Assembly (NCBI GenBank): GCA_028752905.1
Contig: JAQNBH010000009.1
Span: forward strand, 27,372,312 to 27,436,311
Direction: 5' to 3'
From: Cladorhizidae sp. MBARI D1340-BT2
Taxonomy: Eukaryota > Porifera > Demospongiae > Poecilosclerida > Cladorhizidae
DNA: 64,000 nucleotides
A program made the position numbers and the translations under genes. Of the stretch, positions 54,858 through 64,000 are shown piece by piece (position 1 is the stretch's first letter; each line of letters starts with the position of its first letter). Below the pieces are notes generated by a model. The model ran no database searches. It was not told the DNA's origin and was given only the letters and a program-made list of their open reading frames with translations.

Positions 54858-55700
54858 GTATGTGAATACTGAGAGGTTCATGTTATTTTACATATTATAG
54901 ATTTTAGGTACTGTTAACAAATTAATTCCCTTGACATAAGTAGCCTAATACTCTACAAGTCTAGCTTATTTAAAACACTAATGTTTTTACGTCAATATGA
55001 TGAACACATGCCGAGAATGAAAGGTTTGTGTCTCTTCAGTCTGTGTATGCAACATAATTGTGCTTTGTAAGTAACAAATGCTCACAATAGAGTGTGCTCT
55101 GATGTATGATTTGAGTGGGTGTGTGTAGTGATCGCCCAGTGCATAATATCCTGTGACAAATAACAATGAAAGGAGACAAGTAGGGATGTAGATACATTGG
55201 TAGTGTGGCAGAGCCAGAGAGACAAGTGCATTAGTACAATACTAACCAGCTGTATGTGGGCATGTAGTAAAAATTAGTTAGCTACTGGCATGCTATAACA
55301 TGTATAATACCATGTATTTACCTGTAGTCTTAGTAATATATGATTATTCAAATTGTATGCATGTCAGAACAGTAGTCATAACAGCAGTCGGAGTAACTTG
55401 TGTGAGAACAGTTGAGTTGTTTTGTCTTTTGCTGTGTCTTCTATATCTTATTTATTTATCCTCTTAATATATTTAAACCTATCTGAACTCTTAACACAGT
55501 CTAGCTAGTTGTCTAGAATTGTACTAAGTTGAACATTTATTGAAGTTGAATAGCTATAGCAGTAGCCACTTGTTGAATAGACTGAACTCGGTTGGTTACA
55601 GGTAGACTTGGCTGAAACTTAAGTCGACCACTTTGAAGTTTTAAAGAAAGAGAGGATCAAGAACAACACTACTTAAGCGTTATTCATCTGGTAGTCATGA

Positions 55701-57690
55701 TGACATTCACCTTCATTATAAATTTAACCCTTCCATCACCAGAGTGATTAATTAAAAAATACTACAAATGAATGCAAGGATTGTGTTGCAAGTTAATGTC
55801 TGATGGAGAGATGGACAATTACTTTTAGCATGATTACCAATACAGACAAAAATTTAATTCTTAGCATTATTGCAAGCCTAGATCACATTGCTTTAAGTAT
55901 TCTACTACTCCAAGTGCAGGCCTAACACTATACACTGATCTGTAAATTATTGATGTCATAAAATTGTATTGCTTGTACTGTTATAGGTAGAAATATTGAA
56001 GCTTACAGATAGCAAAGGCTTGGAGGAGAAACCTCCTCGATATTGAGCACGACGATCATTTCCAGTTTAGCAAGGCCGTTATCCGTGATGATTATTTCCA
56101 GTTTAGCAAACCTTTCATACCTAGAGTATCCAAATGGAACTTAAACATCCATTTTTAAGATATCAGAAGCTTTACCTGATCCCAAGGAAGCATATCCATT
56201 GTGGGCTGCTGTGCTTCTCCCATGCCTTTTACTGTCACTCTTCCCTTCTAATTTCAATTCTCGTTATTCTGCTGTTTCAGAAGCACACTTTGACTTTTCT
56301 CTCTGATTTTTTTCCCCTTTATTTATCCAGGCAAAAATCAGCAAGCTGCTCTGCTGAAAAAAATGTCTGTGCATGTAGCTATCATTTTAGTATGGACATG
56401 CACACAAGAATCTGCTCATATACACATGACCACCATTTTCCCATTAATCACACTTCCATAGCTAGATAACGCTGAATCTGTTGGCCTCCAGGAGAGCTAG
56501 CATTGTATTTTTCATCAGTAGACTTCCTTCTTTGGTCCTAACCTGGATCAGTGCAGCTACTAATACAGCTGTGGTTTGTAGCTAAAGTTTTCTTGCAGAA
56601 CTCTAGAGGCAAGTGCTGTACTGAAAACAATAAAAGAATGTGCTAACCTAAGCTGTGTATGCTTGGAAAGTTAGTGTTTATTTAATCTGAGGATTATTTT
56701 CTTTCTGTGGATCCTGCCTAGTACAATGCAGTAGTTAAACTACAAATGAGGTTGTAGCTATAGCTTTCTTACAGCTATCTTAAGTGCTCCATTCTATATA
56801 CTATGTCACACTTTGTCTGTTTTAAGCTTCTAGACCGCTAAGGCATTCTTTAAGGTTGAGTTAGAGGCATAGTATTGTGGTGCTCCCTTCCTTGTAGAAA
56901 CTTGGACAGATCGACTATAGAAGCTTTACCTGAGCCTAAGGAAGTGTCTGAATGGTGGATGATGCCGAGCAGTAGCTAGCAATAAATAATTAACTACAGT
57001 TATAATTGATTTTGAACACAACTAACTTTCAATGTGTAGCTAGCTATCATTATTATCTTGCTAGATAGAGCTAAAGTATGATAGTAAGGGAATTCATAAA
57101 CTGTCTTTCAGAATTAATTGGCAAAAAATATCTATGTTTTGTCTGCTGATTGAGTTGATGCTGGTTGTAGCTAATACCTGATTTATTGTCCAAGTTTCTT
57201 CATGCATGAGCCTCCAATCTCTTCTCTCAAACATTATACATTAGGACGGTTAAAATACAAAGGTTGTACAAGGTAATGTTATTTCTCACACATGCATATA
57301 CATACACACGTCAAACACACAAATCCTAAAGCCAAACTGAGCATTCATGGCCAACTACTTGGTTGACTCGGTGTGGACAGAGGCCTGGTTGCTATTTTGG
57401 GAAGGAATTCCTGTGAAATGAAAATGTATTCATTATACCCCAATATAAAATCTATTATTTCTATAATGATTTCAGTTAACTATTTTGAGATTTCAGTACA
57501 GACCATATTTATACCAGTGGCTTCCAGAGTAAACCCACAGAATAATGAAACATATTAGCTTCTTTATAAGCATAGTCTGTTTTTAGCCTCACTTGTCTAT
57601 GCAGCCAGTTCTTCCTGCAACTAGGTTGTTTTCTCTTACAATTCCAAATTTAATAAGCCTAGTAGGAGGAGGAGTTCTTATTTTTTACAG
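55701..57690. other. Gene-poor stretch with a duplicated LPxPKE segment
   Basis: TATCAGAAGCTTTACCTGATCCCAAGGAAG at 56159-56188 and TATAGAAGCTTTACCTGAGCCTAAGGAAG at 56917-56945 are close copies; a weaker third, TCTAGAAGATTTGCCCAAGCTTA, is at 59968-59990. Each could encode EALPDPKE-like peptides after an AG. Otherwise no domain. Confidence 0.45.
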
Positions 57691-57705
57691 GTGAACCTAC
57701 AATTG

Positions 57706-57731
57706 AATACATACATACATACATATATATG
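57706..57731. repeat. (CATA)n microsatellite
   Basis: About five ACAT units running into ATATATAT. Confidence 0.9.
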
Positions 57732-57744
57732 GTTTTCCAAGTTT

Positions 57745-59518
57745 TCCGTTCAGCTCCCCAGGTTTGCAACAACTATGGTCCTGTCTGCTCCCATATCAAT
57801 GCGCATTCTGCATTCTCTCTGGCCTACCCCGCCTTCTACATATAGACCTGGTTGTCTGATGGCTGTTATTATAGACTCAGTCATTTCACTGTGTTTTTCC
57901 ATCCTAACTTCGATCTCATACCCAGAATTGTCACATTTCGACCGTCTGCTTAAACATGTAGACACAAAGTTAACCCTATCCCCAGACTTATCTTGAGGCT
58001 TTCCCGGAGTGCTACTGTAAAACATGTTATTTAAGTCACCCATACACTCACTGTACTTTGGGTTATGGTGTCTTTCCCTGCTGTCATGGTTGACGTCGCA
58101 ACAATGAGTGCCAGTTCCGGAGATGACTGTCTTCATTCCATTGATTTCTTGACCAGTCTCCCGGGCAACTCCTCGGTTTCGTGCAGGGCAGTCATCTTTT
58201 GCGGAATTTAATATTCATGGCTTGTCGCTCTGTCATGAAGTTGGCGACTTCCAGGAACATCTCAGGTTTCCATGCTCTAACATGGTTTGCATCCAGCGAG
58301 TAAAAGGAGAGAAATTTTCCTGTTGCCACTGTCTTGCCATCCTCTTTTATTGTATTACAGTTTTCCATGTGAACATCTGCCAAACTTAGTAATACTCTTA
58401 GAATTTTTGTAGCTGCATCACCATCTTTCCTCAGAACGACCAGAACTCTCACTCACAGGCTTCTTTGCAATATCAGAGCTCCTTCAGCAAGGCCATTTTC
58501 AGCAAATTGTAGTCTACCTTAGCCTCCTCCATTACAGATGTTGTGTAAGCTATGGATGCGGTTCCCATCACTAGAGCACCATGTGGCTTGCCCATTCATC
58601 CTTGTTGATCTCTGCTGTGGAAAGCATGTCTTCAAAGTTTCGGAGGTAGGATACAGGCTGTTCCTTGTCCGTCTATGGAGCAATTTTATCTCCCAGCTTC
58701 CGTTTTCTATCTCTGTCTCGTCATCTGTCGTCACTATGCCACATATAGTTTTGGTTTCGTGCTGAAACTTGATTTGCATTAGAAGTGTTCTCTTTTGTGC
58801 TGTCCTTCGCTTTGAGTTATTTTGTTCGGCTTTCTTCGGCTTCTTTATGTTCAATCCTTCTGCTCTCCCTTTTCACTTCCATTCTCTGATTCGACAATCT
58901 TCTGCTTCACTTTCTCTGGTTCGATGTTCGTCCGCTACTCTTTCTCTTGTTCAACGTTCTTCCACTTCTCTTTCTCTGGTTCGACGTTCTTCCACATCTT
59001 TTTCTCTGATTCGATAATCTCCTACTTCTCTTTCTCTTTGTTCGACCTTTTTCCACTTCTCTTTCTCTGGTTCAACGTTCTTCCACTTCTCTTTCTCTTG
59101 TTCGACGTTCTTCCACTTCTCTTTCTCTTGTTCGACGTTCTTCCGCTTCCCTTTCTCTTGGTTCGACCTTTTTCCACTTCTCTTTCTCTGATTCGACAAT
59201 ATTCTGCTTCACTTTCTCTGGTTCGATGTTCTTCCACTTCTCTTTCTCTTGTTCAACATTCTTCCACTACTCTTTCTCTGGTTCAACATTCTCCCGCTTA
59301 TCTTTCTCAGGTTCGACGTTCCACCGCTTCCCTTTCTCTGTTTCGACGTTCTTCCGCTACTCTATCTCTGGTTCAACGTCAATGTTTTTCTGCTTCTCTT
59401 TCTCTGGTTCGGCATTCTTCCTCTTCTCTACCTTCAATTCTTCTGTTCTCCTCCATAGTCAGGATTAATGTCTGAATGGCCTCCAGTGGGTTTGAGAATT
59501 CTGTTGTAGTCCTCGTCA
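57745..59518 (-). pseudogene. gag-protease of a third gypsy-type LTR element
   Basis: On the minus strand ATG 59516-59518 opens MTRTTTEFSNPLEAIQTLIL, TMEENRRIEG, then a long charged repeat (59440-58895). Capsid-like pieces follow: YLRNFEDMLSTAEINKDEWA, VDYNLLKMALLKEL, HVRAWKPEMFLEVANFMTER. The protease reads GQRECRMRIDMGADRTIVVA near 57790-57750, with DTG changed to DMG. Several shifts separate these. No LTR was identified, and nothing beyond protease remains at the 57745 end. Confidence 0.65.
58895..59440. repeat. 30-bp minisatellite inside gag
   Basis: About 18 copies of TTCTCTTTCTCTGGTTCGAC GTTCTTCCAC. On the minus strand each 30-bp unit encodes ten charged residues such as VEEREREVEE, or KWKNVEQEKE in another frame. 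Since 30 is a multiple of 3, copy-number change keeps frame. Confidence 0.9.
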
Positions 59519-59839
59519 TTTACGGTCGATGGCTTGACTAGCCCTTCCTGATATCCATATTTGTGTCCTCATTGTCGGTCATCTGAACTTGCTCTCTTTG
59601 GAGTTTCTCAGTTTACTCCCCTCACTCTGTTCTGTCTGCTCTCTCAGACTTGTCATTCGCCTTGTTACTTGATGTAATTTCTTGCATAAAATGGGCGGCA
59701 AAATACAAAAATACACAATATGTAAATAATATGCAAACACTATGCACAATATCAAACAATATACACACAGAAATGCTGAAAACGTGCTCTCACTTCTCCG
59801 AATCAACCAAGCTGAGCCAAGTGCTGGCCACAGTTCCAA

Positions 59840-61719
59840 TTATCCACTTAGCCAAACTCCAGCTGTCTTCTATAAGTTTCTGGAAAAAATAAAATAGAGC
59901 AACACACTAGCTCTCTTACTAACCAGTCCATTTTGAGGCCTGACACTTCCCTTGTAGAGAAACAGAGTCTAGAAGATTTGCCCAAGCTTAAATAATGGTG
60001 AATGGCACCAAGTGCTAGCTAGCAATGAGTTCAATAACTGTGTGTGTGGACAAAATATCTCCAGTAGCTATATGTCACAATCTTGTATGCACGCTTACAC
60101 TACTACTGGAATATGCGGGAAAGGGCGAGGCAATCCTTGGGCTTGGCCTGAATGGGAATGGTCAGTACTGGAGGGGAACTGGCAGGAACATTGCATAGAA
60201 AAGTATATGAAGCTGGTACCTAATTGTCGGTAAAACAATACCACTTCATCGCAAGTCAAATATGAAAAATTTCATATAAGAATTATAATTTTGGTTTAGA
60301 TTTATGACATTAGTTTCCACAAAATCCGATTTTGAATTCAAGTTTAAGTACATTTAAATTGAATTGCTAATATATGTCTAGATGGACCCTCTCCAGCTAT
60401 TTAGGAAAGGCTAATACTAAAACTAGATACTATCACACTAACCTGAGAAGCCTTCCTGGTACATTTCTGCATCTGAATCTTGATCAATATACAGCAGCTC
60501 TCTGAGAATTCCTAGGTAACTGAAGATGACTATACCTTCTTCTTCCTCATCAGAATCTTCCTAAAGATAGCTATATCACCCCTGGTGACTTAAGTAATGA
60601 GGTCATCCTAGTTACTCTCTCATCAATTCGATGATTTTCTAGACAAGAGATCGTTGGTATTTTTTTAAACATATTTGGCAACATTTTCTGGACCCTATAT
60701 GCAATCTAGGAGTAGGACATAACAATTGGAAAATTGTAGCAATCATGCAGTGTTTTATGTGTTTTTTTAACTTGCTCTGCTATATTGTGCTTACAGAGGG
60801 TTGGTTAAGGACATGATCAGTGATCTTGCTGGCAGGGTGGTTCACTGTTGCTAATCTCTCACTGCTTTTGTGAATCTCATTATTTGGAATCATGCTTCTT
60901 TATTTTCTTCACTATTGGCTGAATAAGAAGGTTGGAGGAGTGAGGCCTGCGACTGTCAGTTTTACCCTAATGAGTTGGCAGGCAAATGTGTATAGGATGT
61001 GGGAAGTCATCTTTGAGTACTAACTTCTATGGTCCATTTTTATTGTTCTTTTTGTGAGAGGTCCGCACCATGATTTGTTAACCCCATTCATATTGAACAT
61101 GGTCATCTTGAGATTTGGGTATACCTAAAGTGGTTGAGCTAATGTGCATCAAGTATTAGCTTATGAGGCTATATATGAGCAATCAGGTGCATTGAGAAAC
61201 ATTTATAGCTTGTGTAGCTCTAGTTATTGTGGATGAGCAACTCTAGGCCAAATAGAACCTGCATCCCTTTATTTTGTGCCTTCACACCAGAGATGATTGT
61301 ATTGTTAATTATATCATACTCTGCGAACATGCTGGTAGCAATTGCCAGGTTGGCTAATCCATGTTTGTCTGCCCAAGGTTATCACCTGTTACTGTTAGGA
61401 TAAATCTTTGTTAAATGTATGTTTTATAAGTGATAAAAAAGGTTTTGTAGAAAAGCTTCCTTACTCATATTAAATATGCAATTGTAAAGCTTGTTCTAAA
61501 ATTTCTTGTAAACTAGGGTTGATAGGACAACCCGTTGGGTTTATAGTTACTTATAATTATGTCTTCTACGAATGGATTTTGGTTGATTCATAAATTTAGA
61601 GACTGGAAAATTTCAGCAAATCTTGTGAGATCAAAAGGATCTTCTTTGCCACAAGCCTCTGCCGCTGTGAGTCTGTTTTATTCCATTAACTTGCTTATTG
61701 ATGTTGATAATTTACTCAT
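59840..61719. other. Intergenic, no gene recognised
   Basis: Includes 59946-60035, which resembles 56888-56985 (TTCCCTTGTAGA...CTAGCTAGCAAT). No domain-bearing frame. Confidence 0.4.
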
Positions 61720-61762
61720 CAGAGTGAATCCATTTCTGATGAAGAAGCCTATGAAAATCCTG
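61720..61762 (+). CDS. Micro-exon, copy 4 (EEAYENPG)
   Basis: CTCATCAG| SESISDEEAYENPG |GTATGT. It has the same length, phase and ending as the micro-exon at 54818-54857, 6.9 kb away, with an acidic DEE before the Tyr. The surrounding 93-codon frame (61559-61840) is otherwise unrecognised. Confidence 0.4.
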
Positions 61763-62104
61763 GTATGTTTGATTGATTATGGATGCTGTTTTTTAAAAAT
61801 AATTAATGATAACAATTTTCCATGGCATAACTATTTGTAAATGTAACTTTTTCCCTCATAAGTCCATTAAAACTATCATCGGTATGCAAATACAATAAGC
61901 TGTAGTTTTGTAATAGAAGTAACTCATTGAGGTGAGCAAATAAAAGCTACATTGCAGACAGATTCGTAGCAAATAAATCTGTTCAGAAATCCCTCCTACC
62001 TAGAGATTGAGCATGAGTTATAGGTGGACATCCCTCACTGGATTTTTAGTGGCAGTCAAAATAATCCACGGCATTTAATCATGTATCTGAGGGGACAATG
62101 GCAT

Positions 62105-62740
62105 ATTTTTCCTTTTCTCTTTTTTTAACTTATGGTTACCACTTTAGAGCTCCGTAAATTCTGTATGTAAACTTCATTGTATGGACTTAATATATAGCTT
62201 AATTGATAGGTCTCTCTGTGGGCTGTCTTTTGATACTAAATTGTTTTTATAGGTATAACTATAGCCAAGTTACTAGACCTAAAGTAGAGGGAACTTCAAA
62301 ACCTGAATGCCTGAATTGGCCGCATAAATATATCTCCAGATTGCAAAGTGCTAAAGATTTGAAATTAGCACCAGTGGCTAGAGGAAGCTCTACTCTATTC
62401 AACGAGTGTTTTCATTAGGTGTTAAAATGTAAGTACATGGTCAAGCGCGTGGGTGAAATGTAGCTTCCTCTAGCCACTGGTGCTAATTTCAAACCTTTAG
62501 CACTTTGCAATCTGGAGATATTTTGTGGCCAATTTAGGCATTCAGGTTTTACGGTTCCCTCCACTCAAGGTATAGTAACGTGGCTATAGATATATCTATG
62601 AAAAATATTTTAGTATTAAAAGAGAGCACATAGAGAGACCTATCTTTTGAGGTATATATTAAAGCCATACATTAAGTTTACAGAATCTATGGAGCTCTAA
62701 AATGGTAACCATAAGTAAAAGGGGAAAAAGAAAAAAAAAT
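62105..62740. mobile_element. Foldback element FB1, second full copy
   Basis: Arms run from TATGGTTACCACTTTAGAGC at 62131 to GAGCTCTAAAATGGTAACCA ending about 62710, with pyrimidine-rich and purine-rich outer flanks pairing to about 62105 and 62740. Internal words match the copy at 30303 (CTGTAAATT, GCATAAATATATCTCCAGAT, CTAGCCACTGGTGCTAATTT). The centre is near 62430. Confidence 0.85.
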
Positions 62741-62745
62741 ACCGT

Positions 62746-62764
62746 TGCCCCCCCCCCCCCCCCT
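62746..62764. repeat. Homopolymer C tract
   Basis: About 18 C directly after the foldback copy. Confidence 0.9.
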
Positions 62765-63229
62765 TAGTGATACAATTATATATTTGTAGCTATTACTTAT
62801 TTCAATGTAAAACTTTAACAAAATTTAAGAAAAGGAATCCATTCACTAATGCCTCTTTCTCAGCAGTAAAAAAATGAGAAAAAGAATGTTCCTAGAAGCA
62901 GTCATGGTTGTTAAAAATAAAAAATAAAAAGTTTAATCTTGGTCATTTTTACTTTTATAATGATTTTCACACTGGACATGTACAGTTTTTAAAGATCTTG
63001 AGCTTTGTGGAGCATTTTTATAATTTTTTGTTGTTTTGGAGAGCCTGCTTGCCTTCTTCCTGGCTATTGTACTTGTTAAAAATATCTCGGGGTATTTACT
63101 CCAATTCTTAATATTTCAGGATGGTTCACGTCATATTGTGAACCAGCCTTTAGAATAAAAACTATGGAGTATGAATATATCCTTAACAACCCATTGAGTG
63201 TGAGGTGCATGTAGGCACACTTAACATAC
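62765..63229. other. Intergenic, no gene recognised
   Basis: A 67-codon frame at 62908-63111 lacks a domain. Confidence 0.4.
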
Positions 63230-63515
63230 AGTATAGGGGTGGGGCTAAACCTAGGGCTAGAGTTAGGGCTATGGCTAGTATTATAGTTAGGCTTAGGGCT
63301 AGAGATAAGGCTAAGGTTGGGGCTGAGGTAGGGCTAAATCTAGGAGTATTGTTGGGCTTGGACTAGAATTGGGGTTAAGTCAGGGATAGAGTTAGGGCAA
63401 AGGCTAGTGCTAAAGTTAGGGCTAATACTAGAGCTAGGCATGTTGCATGATCCCACTGTAGTATTTGTGGCAAGCCTTCTATAATAGTCCTAGTTCTCTA
63501 GCCCTAGCCCTAGGC
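63230..63515. repeat. Degenerate TTAGGG/GGGCTA array
   Basis: Over 200 bp of G-rich hexamer-like words (GTTAGGGCTA, GGCTAAGG, GGGCTAGAG, TTAGGGCT), ending with CTAGCCCTAGCCCTAGGC in the opposite sense at 63497-63515. It resembles metazoan telomere repeat TTAGGG mixed with GGGCTA. Confidence 0.65.
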
Positions 63516-63599
63516 TATAAGACACAATGGTTGTCTGTCTGCATGCTAACGTATAGTTACAATTTTCTAGGTGTATATGGTGCCCTCTATGAGACAAAC

Positions 63600-63660
63600 A
63601 GAAATTCATCACTCCCACTCCCACCCCCACCCCCTCCCATCCACACACCCCTCCAGAGAA
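63600..63660. repeat. C-rich low-complexity tract
   Basis: CACTCCCACTCCCACCCCCA-type sequence; the Pro-rich frame over it is not a gene. Confidence 0.85.
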
Positions 63661-64000
63661 TGCTTGATCCTGCCTCTCCCTAAGATGACCATAATCTAAA
63701 ACTCAGTTGAACCATGTATCTGCCTTAGTTTGGCTGTAATGTCTGTTTTAAAGTTTTGGGCCATTGACTAAGGACGCCCAGGGTCCAAAACCTTCCCAGT
63801 GTAGGGCAGTTCTAGACATGTGTATGGAGGCCAAAGATGGCCAATCCTATATACTGCATGCATGCATGCTATACACACACAAAATGCAGATTCCTATGTA
63901 TTGACCTAGGAAAATTTTCTATAAAAATTTACATCAAGCTATATTGTGTGTGTGAGTGTGTATTATATTTATATTTACTTCTGTATAGACCCCAACACAA

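Larger units (their letters stand above)
52318..55700 (+). repeat. Tandem segmental duplication, unit about 2 kb, two copies
   Basis: Unit A (about 52318-54300) and unit B (about 54330-55700) share, in order: TTTTAGAACTT.TATAA with GATGAAGAA; GTTCATTGTGTAT; GACAGTTT.TCCAC.T; TGATTTATT.TCCCTACATA; TTTAGA.CCTGGATTGCCTA; CGCCCAGTGCAT; and GTCGAC.ACTT. Divergence is clearly high, so the duplication is old. Within unit A a further partial copy at 53200 repeats the GGATTGCCTACAA exon. Confidence 0.7.

Noticed and set aside
63465..63683. 72-codon frame ending in poly-Pro
   Set aside because: Created by the CCCTAG burst and the C-rich tract.
1..64000. tRNA, rRNA, CRISPR, phage or operon structures
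   Set aside because: None could be seen by reading; GT-AG introns and animal transposons make a prokaryotic origin implausible.

Overview
KIND OF ORGANISM. The window looks like nuclear DNA of an invertebrate, most likely an early-branching metazoan such as a demosponge. The evidence is AT-rich sequence, short GT-AG introns (one of about 50 bp), animal-type transposon families (hAT/ZMYM1-like, piggyBac, integrase-Ulp1-PHD genes of the KRBA2/Ginger kind, DIRS-like, CR1/L2-like LINE, Ty3/gypsy) and an FTSJ3/SPB1-like fragment. The species call is inference. There are no operons, CRISPR arrays or phage genes, and I found no tRNA or rRNA gene. No complete, clearly functional host gene is visible; nearly every recognisable reading frame is a transposon relic or a broken gene copy. 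LAYOUT. 1-895: right end of a hAT element with subterminal repeats. 1080-1565: 32-bp minisatellite. 1695-6397: complete minus-strand LTR retrotransposon with two LTRs and a 5-bp target duplication; its integrase piece lies BEFORE the reverse transcriptase (Gmr1-like order). 6415-8000: simple repeats. 8420-9020: broken CobW-type GTPase gene (minus). 9490-11130: decayed LINE. 11329-12865: decayed IS630/Tc1-like transposase gene. 13950-14215: fragment of a foldback family. 14477-14995: Pogo/Tigger-like (DDE_1) relic (minus). 15707-16002: broken first exon of an FTSJ3/SPB1-like rRNA methyltransferase. 18916-24916: nine-exon integrase/Ulp1/PHD gene (plus), with a foldback MITE and a trinucleotide repeat in one intron. 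25641-28469: plus-strand LTR element fragment (LTR, perfect tRNA-Leu primer site, gag, protease, integrase), then a second LTR-end/gag-start piece running into a GTAG microsatellite. 28779-29878: hAT relic. 30303-31000, 33130-33322 and 62105-62740: further foldback copies. 34019-37086: ZMYM1-like hAT with terminal inverted repeats. 37529-39430: piggyBac relic. 39590-40300: GCTAGC-rich satellite. 41850-43480: DIRS-like relic (minus). 45604-46067: coiled-coil repeat exon. 46591-50916: seven-exon KRBA2-like integrase/Ulp1/PHD gene (minus), the best-preserved coding unit. 52318-55700: tandem segmental duplication carrying tiny exons that encode YENPG-like tails. 57745-59518: gypsy gag/protease relic (minus). 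63230-63515: degenerate telomere-like repeats. HOW IT FITS TOGETHER. The two integrase-Ulp1-PHD genes, one with a gypsy-type and one with a KRBA2-type integrase, share the same C-terminal Ulp1 peptidase plus PHD finger. Two of the three LTR elements run from protease straight into integrase and use the same kind of tRNA-Leu primer site. These two pairs of parallels are the most interesting biology here. All family calls come from reading translated motifs, not from database searches.
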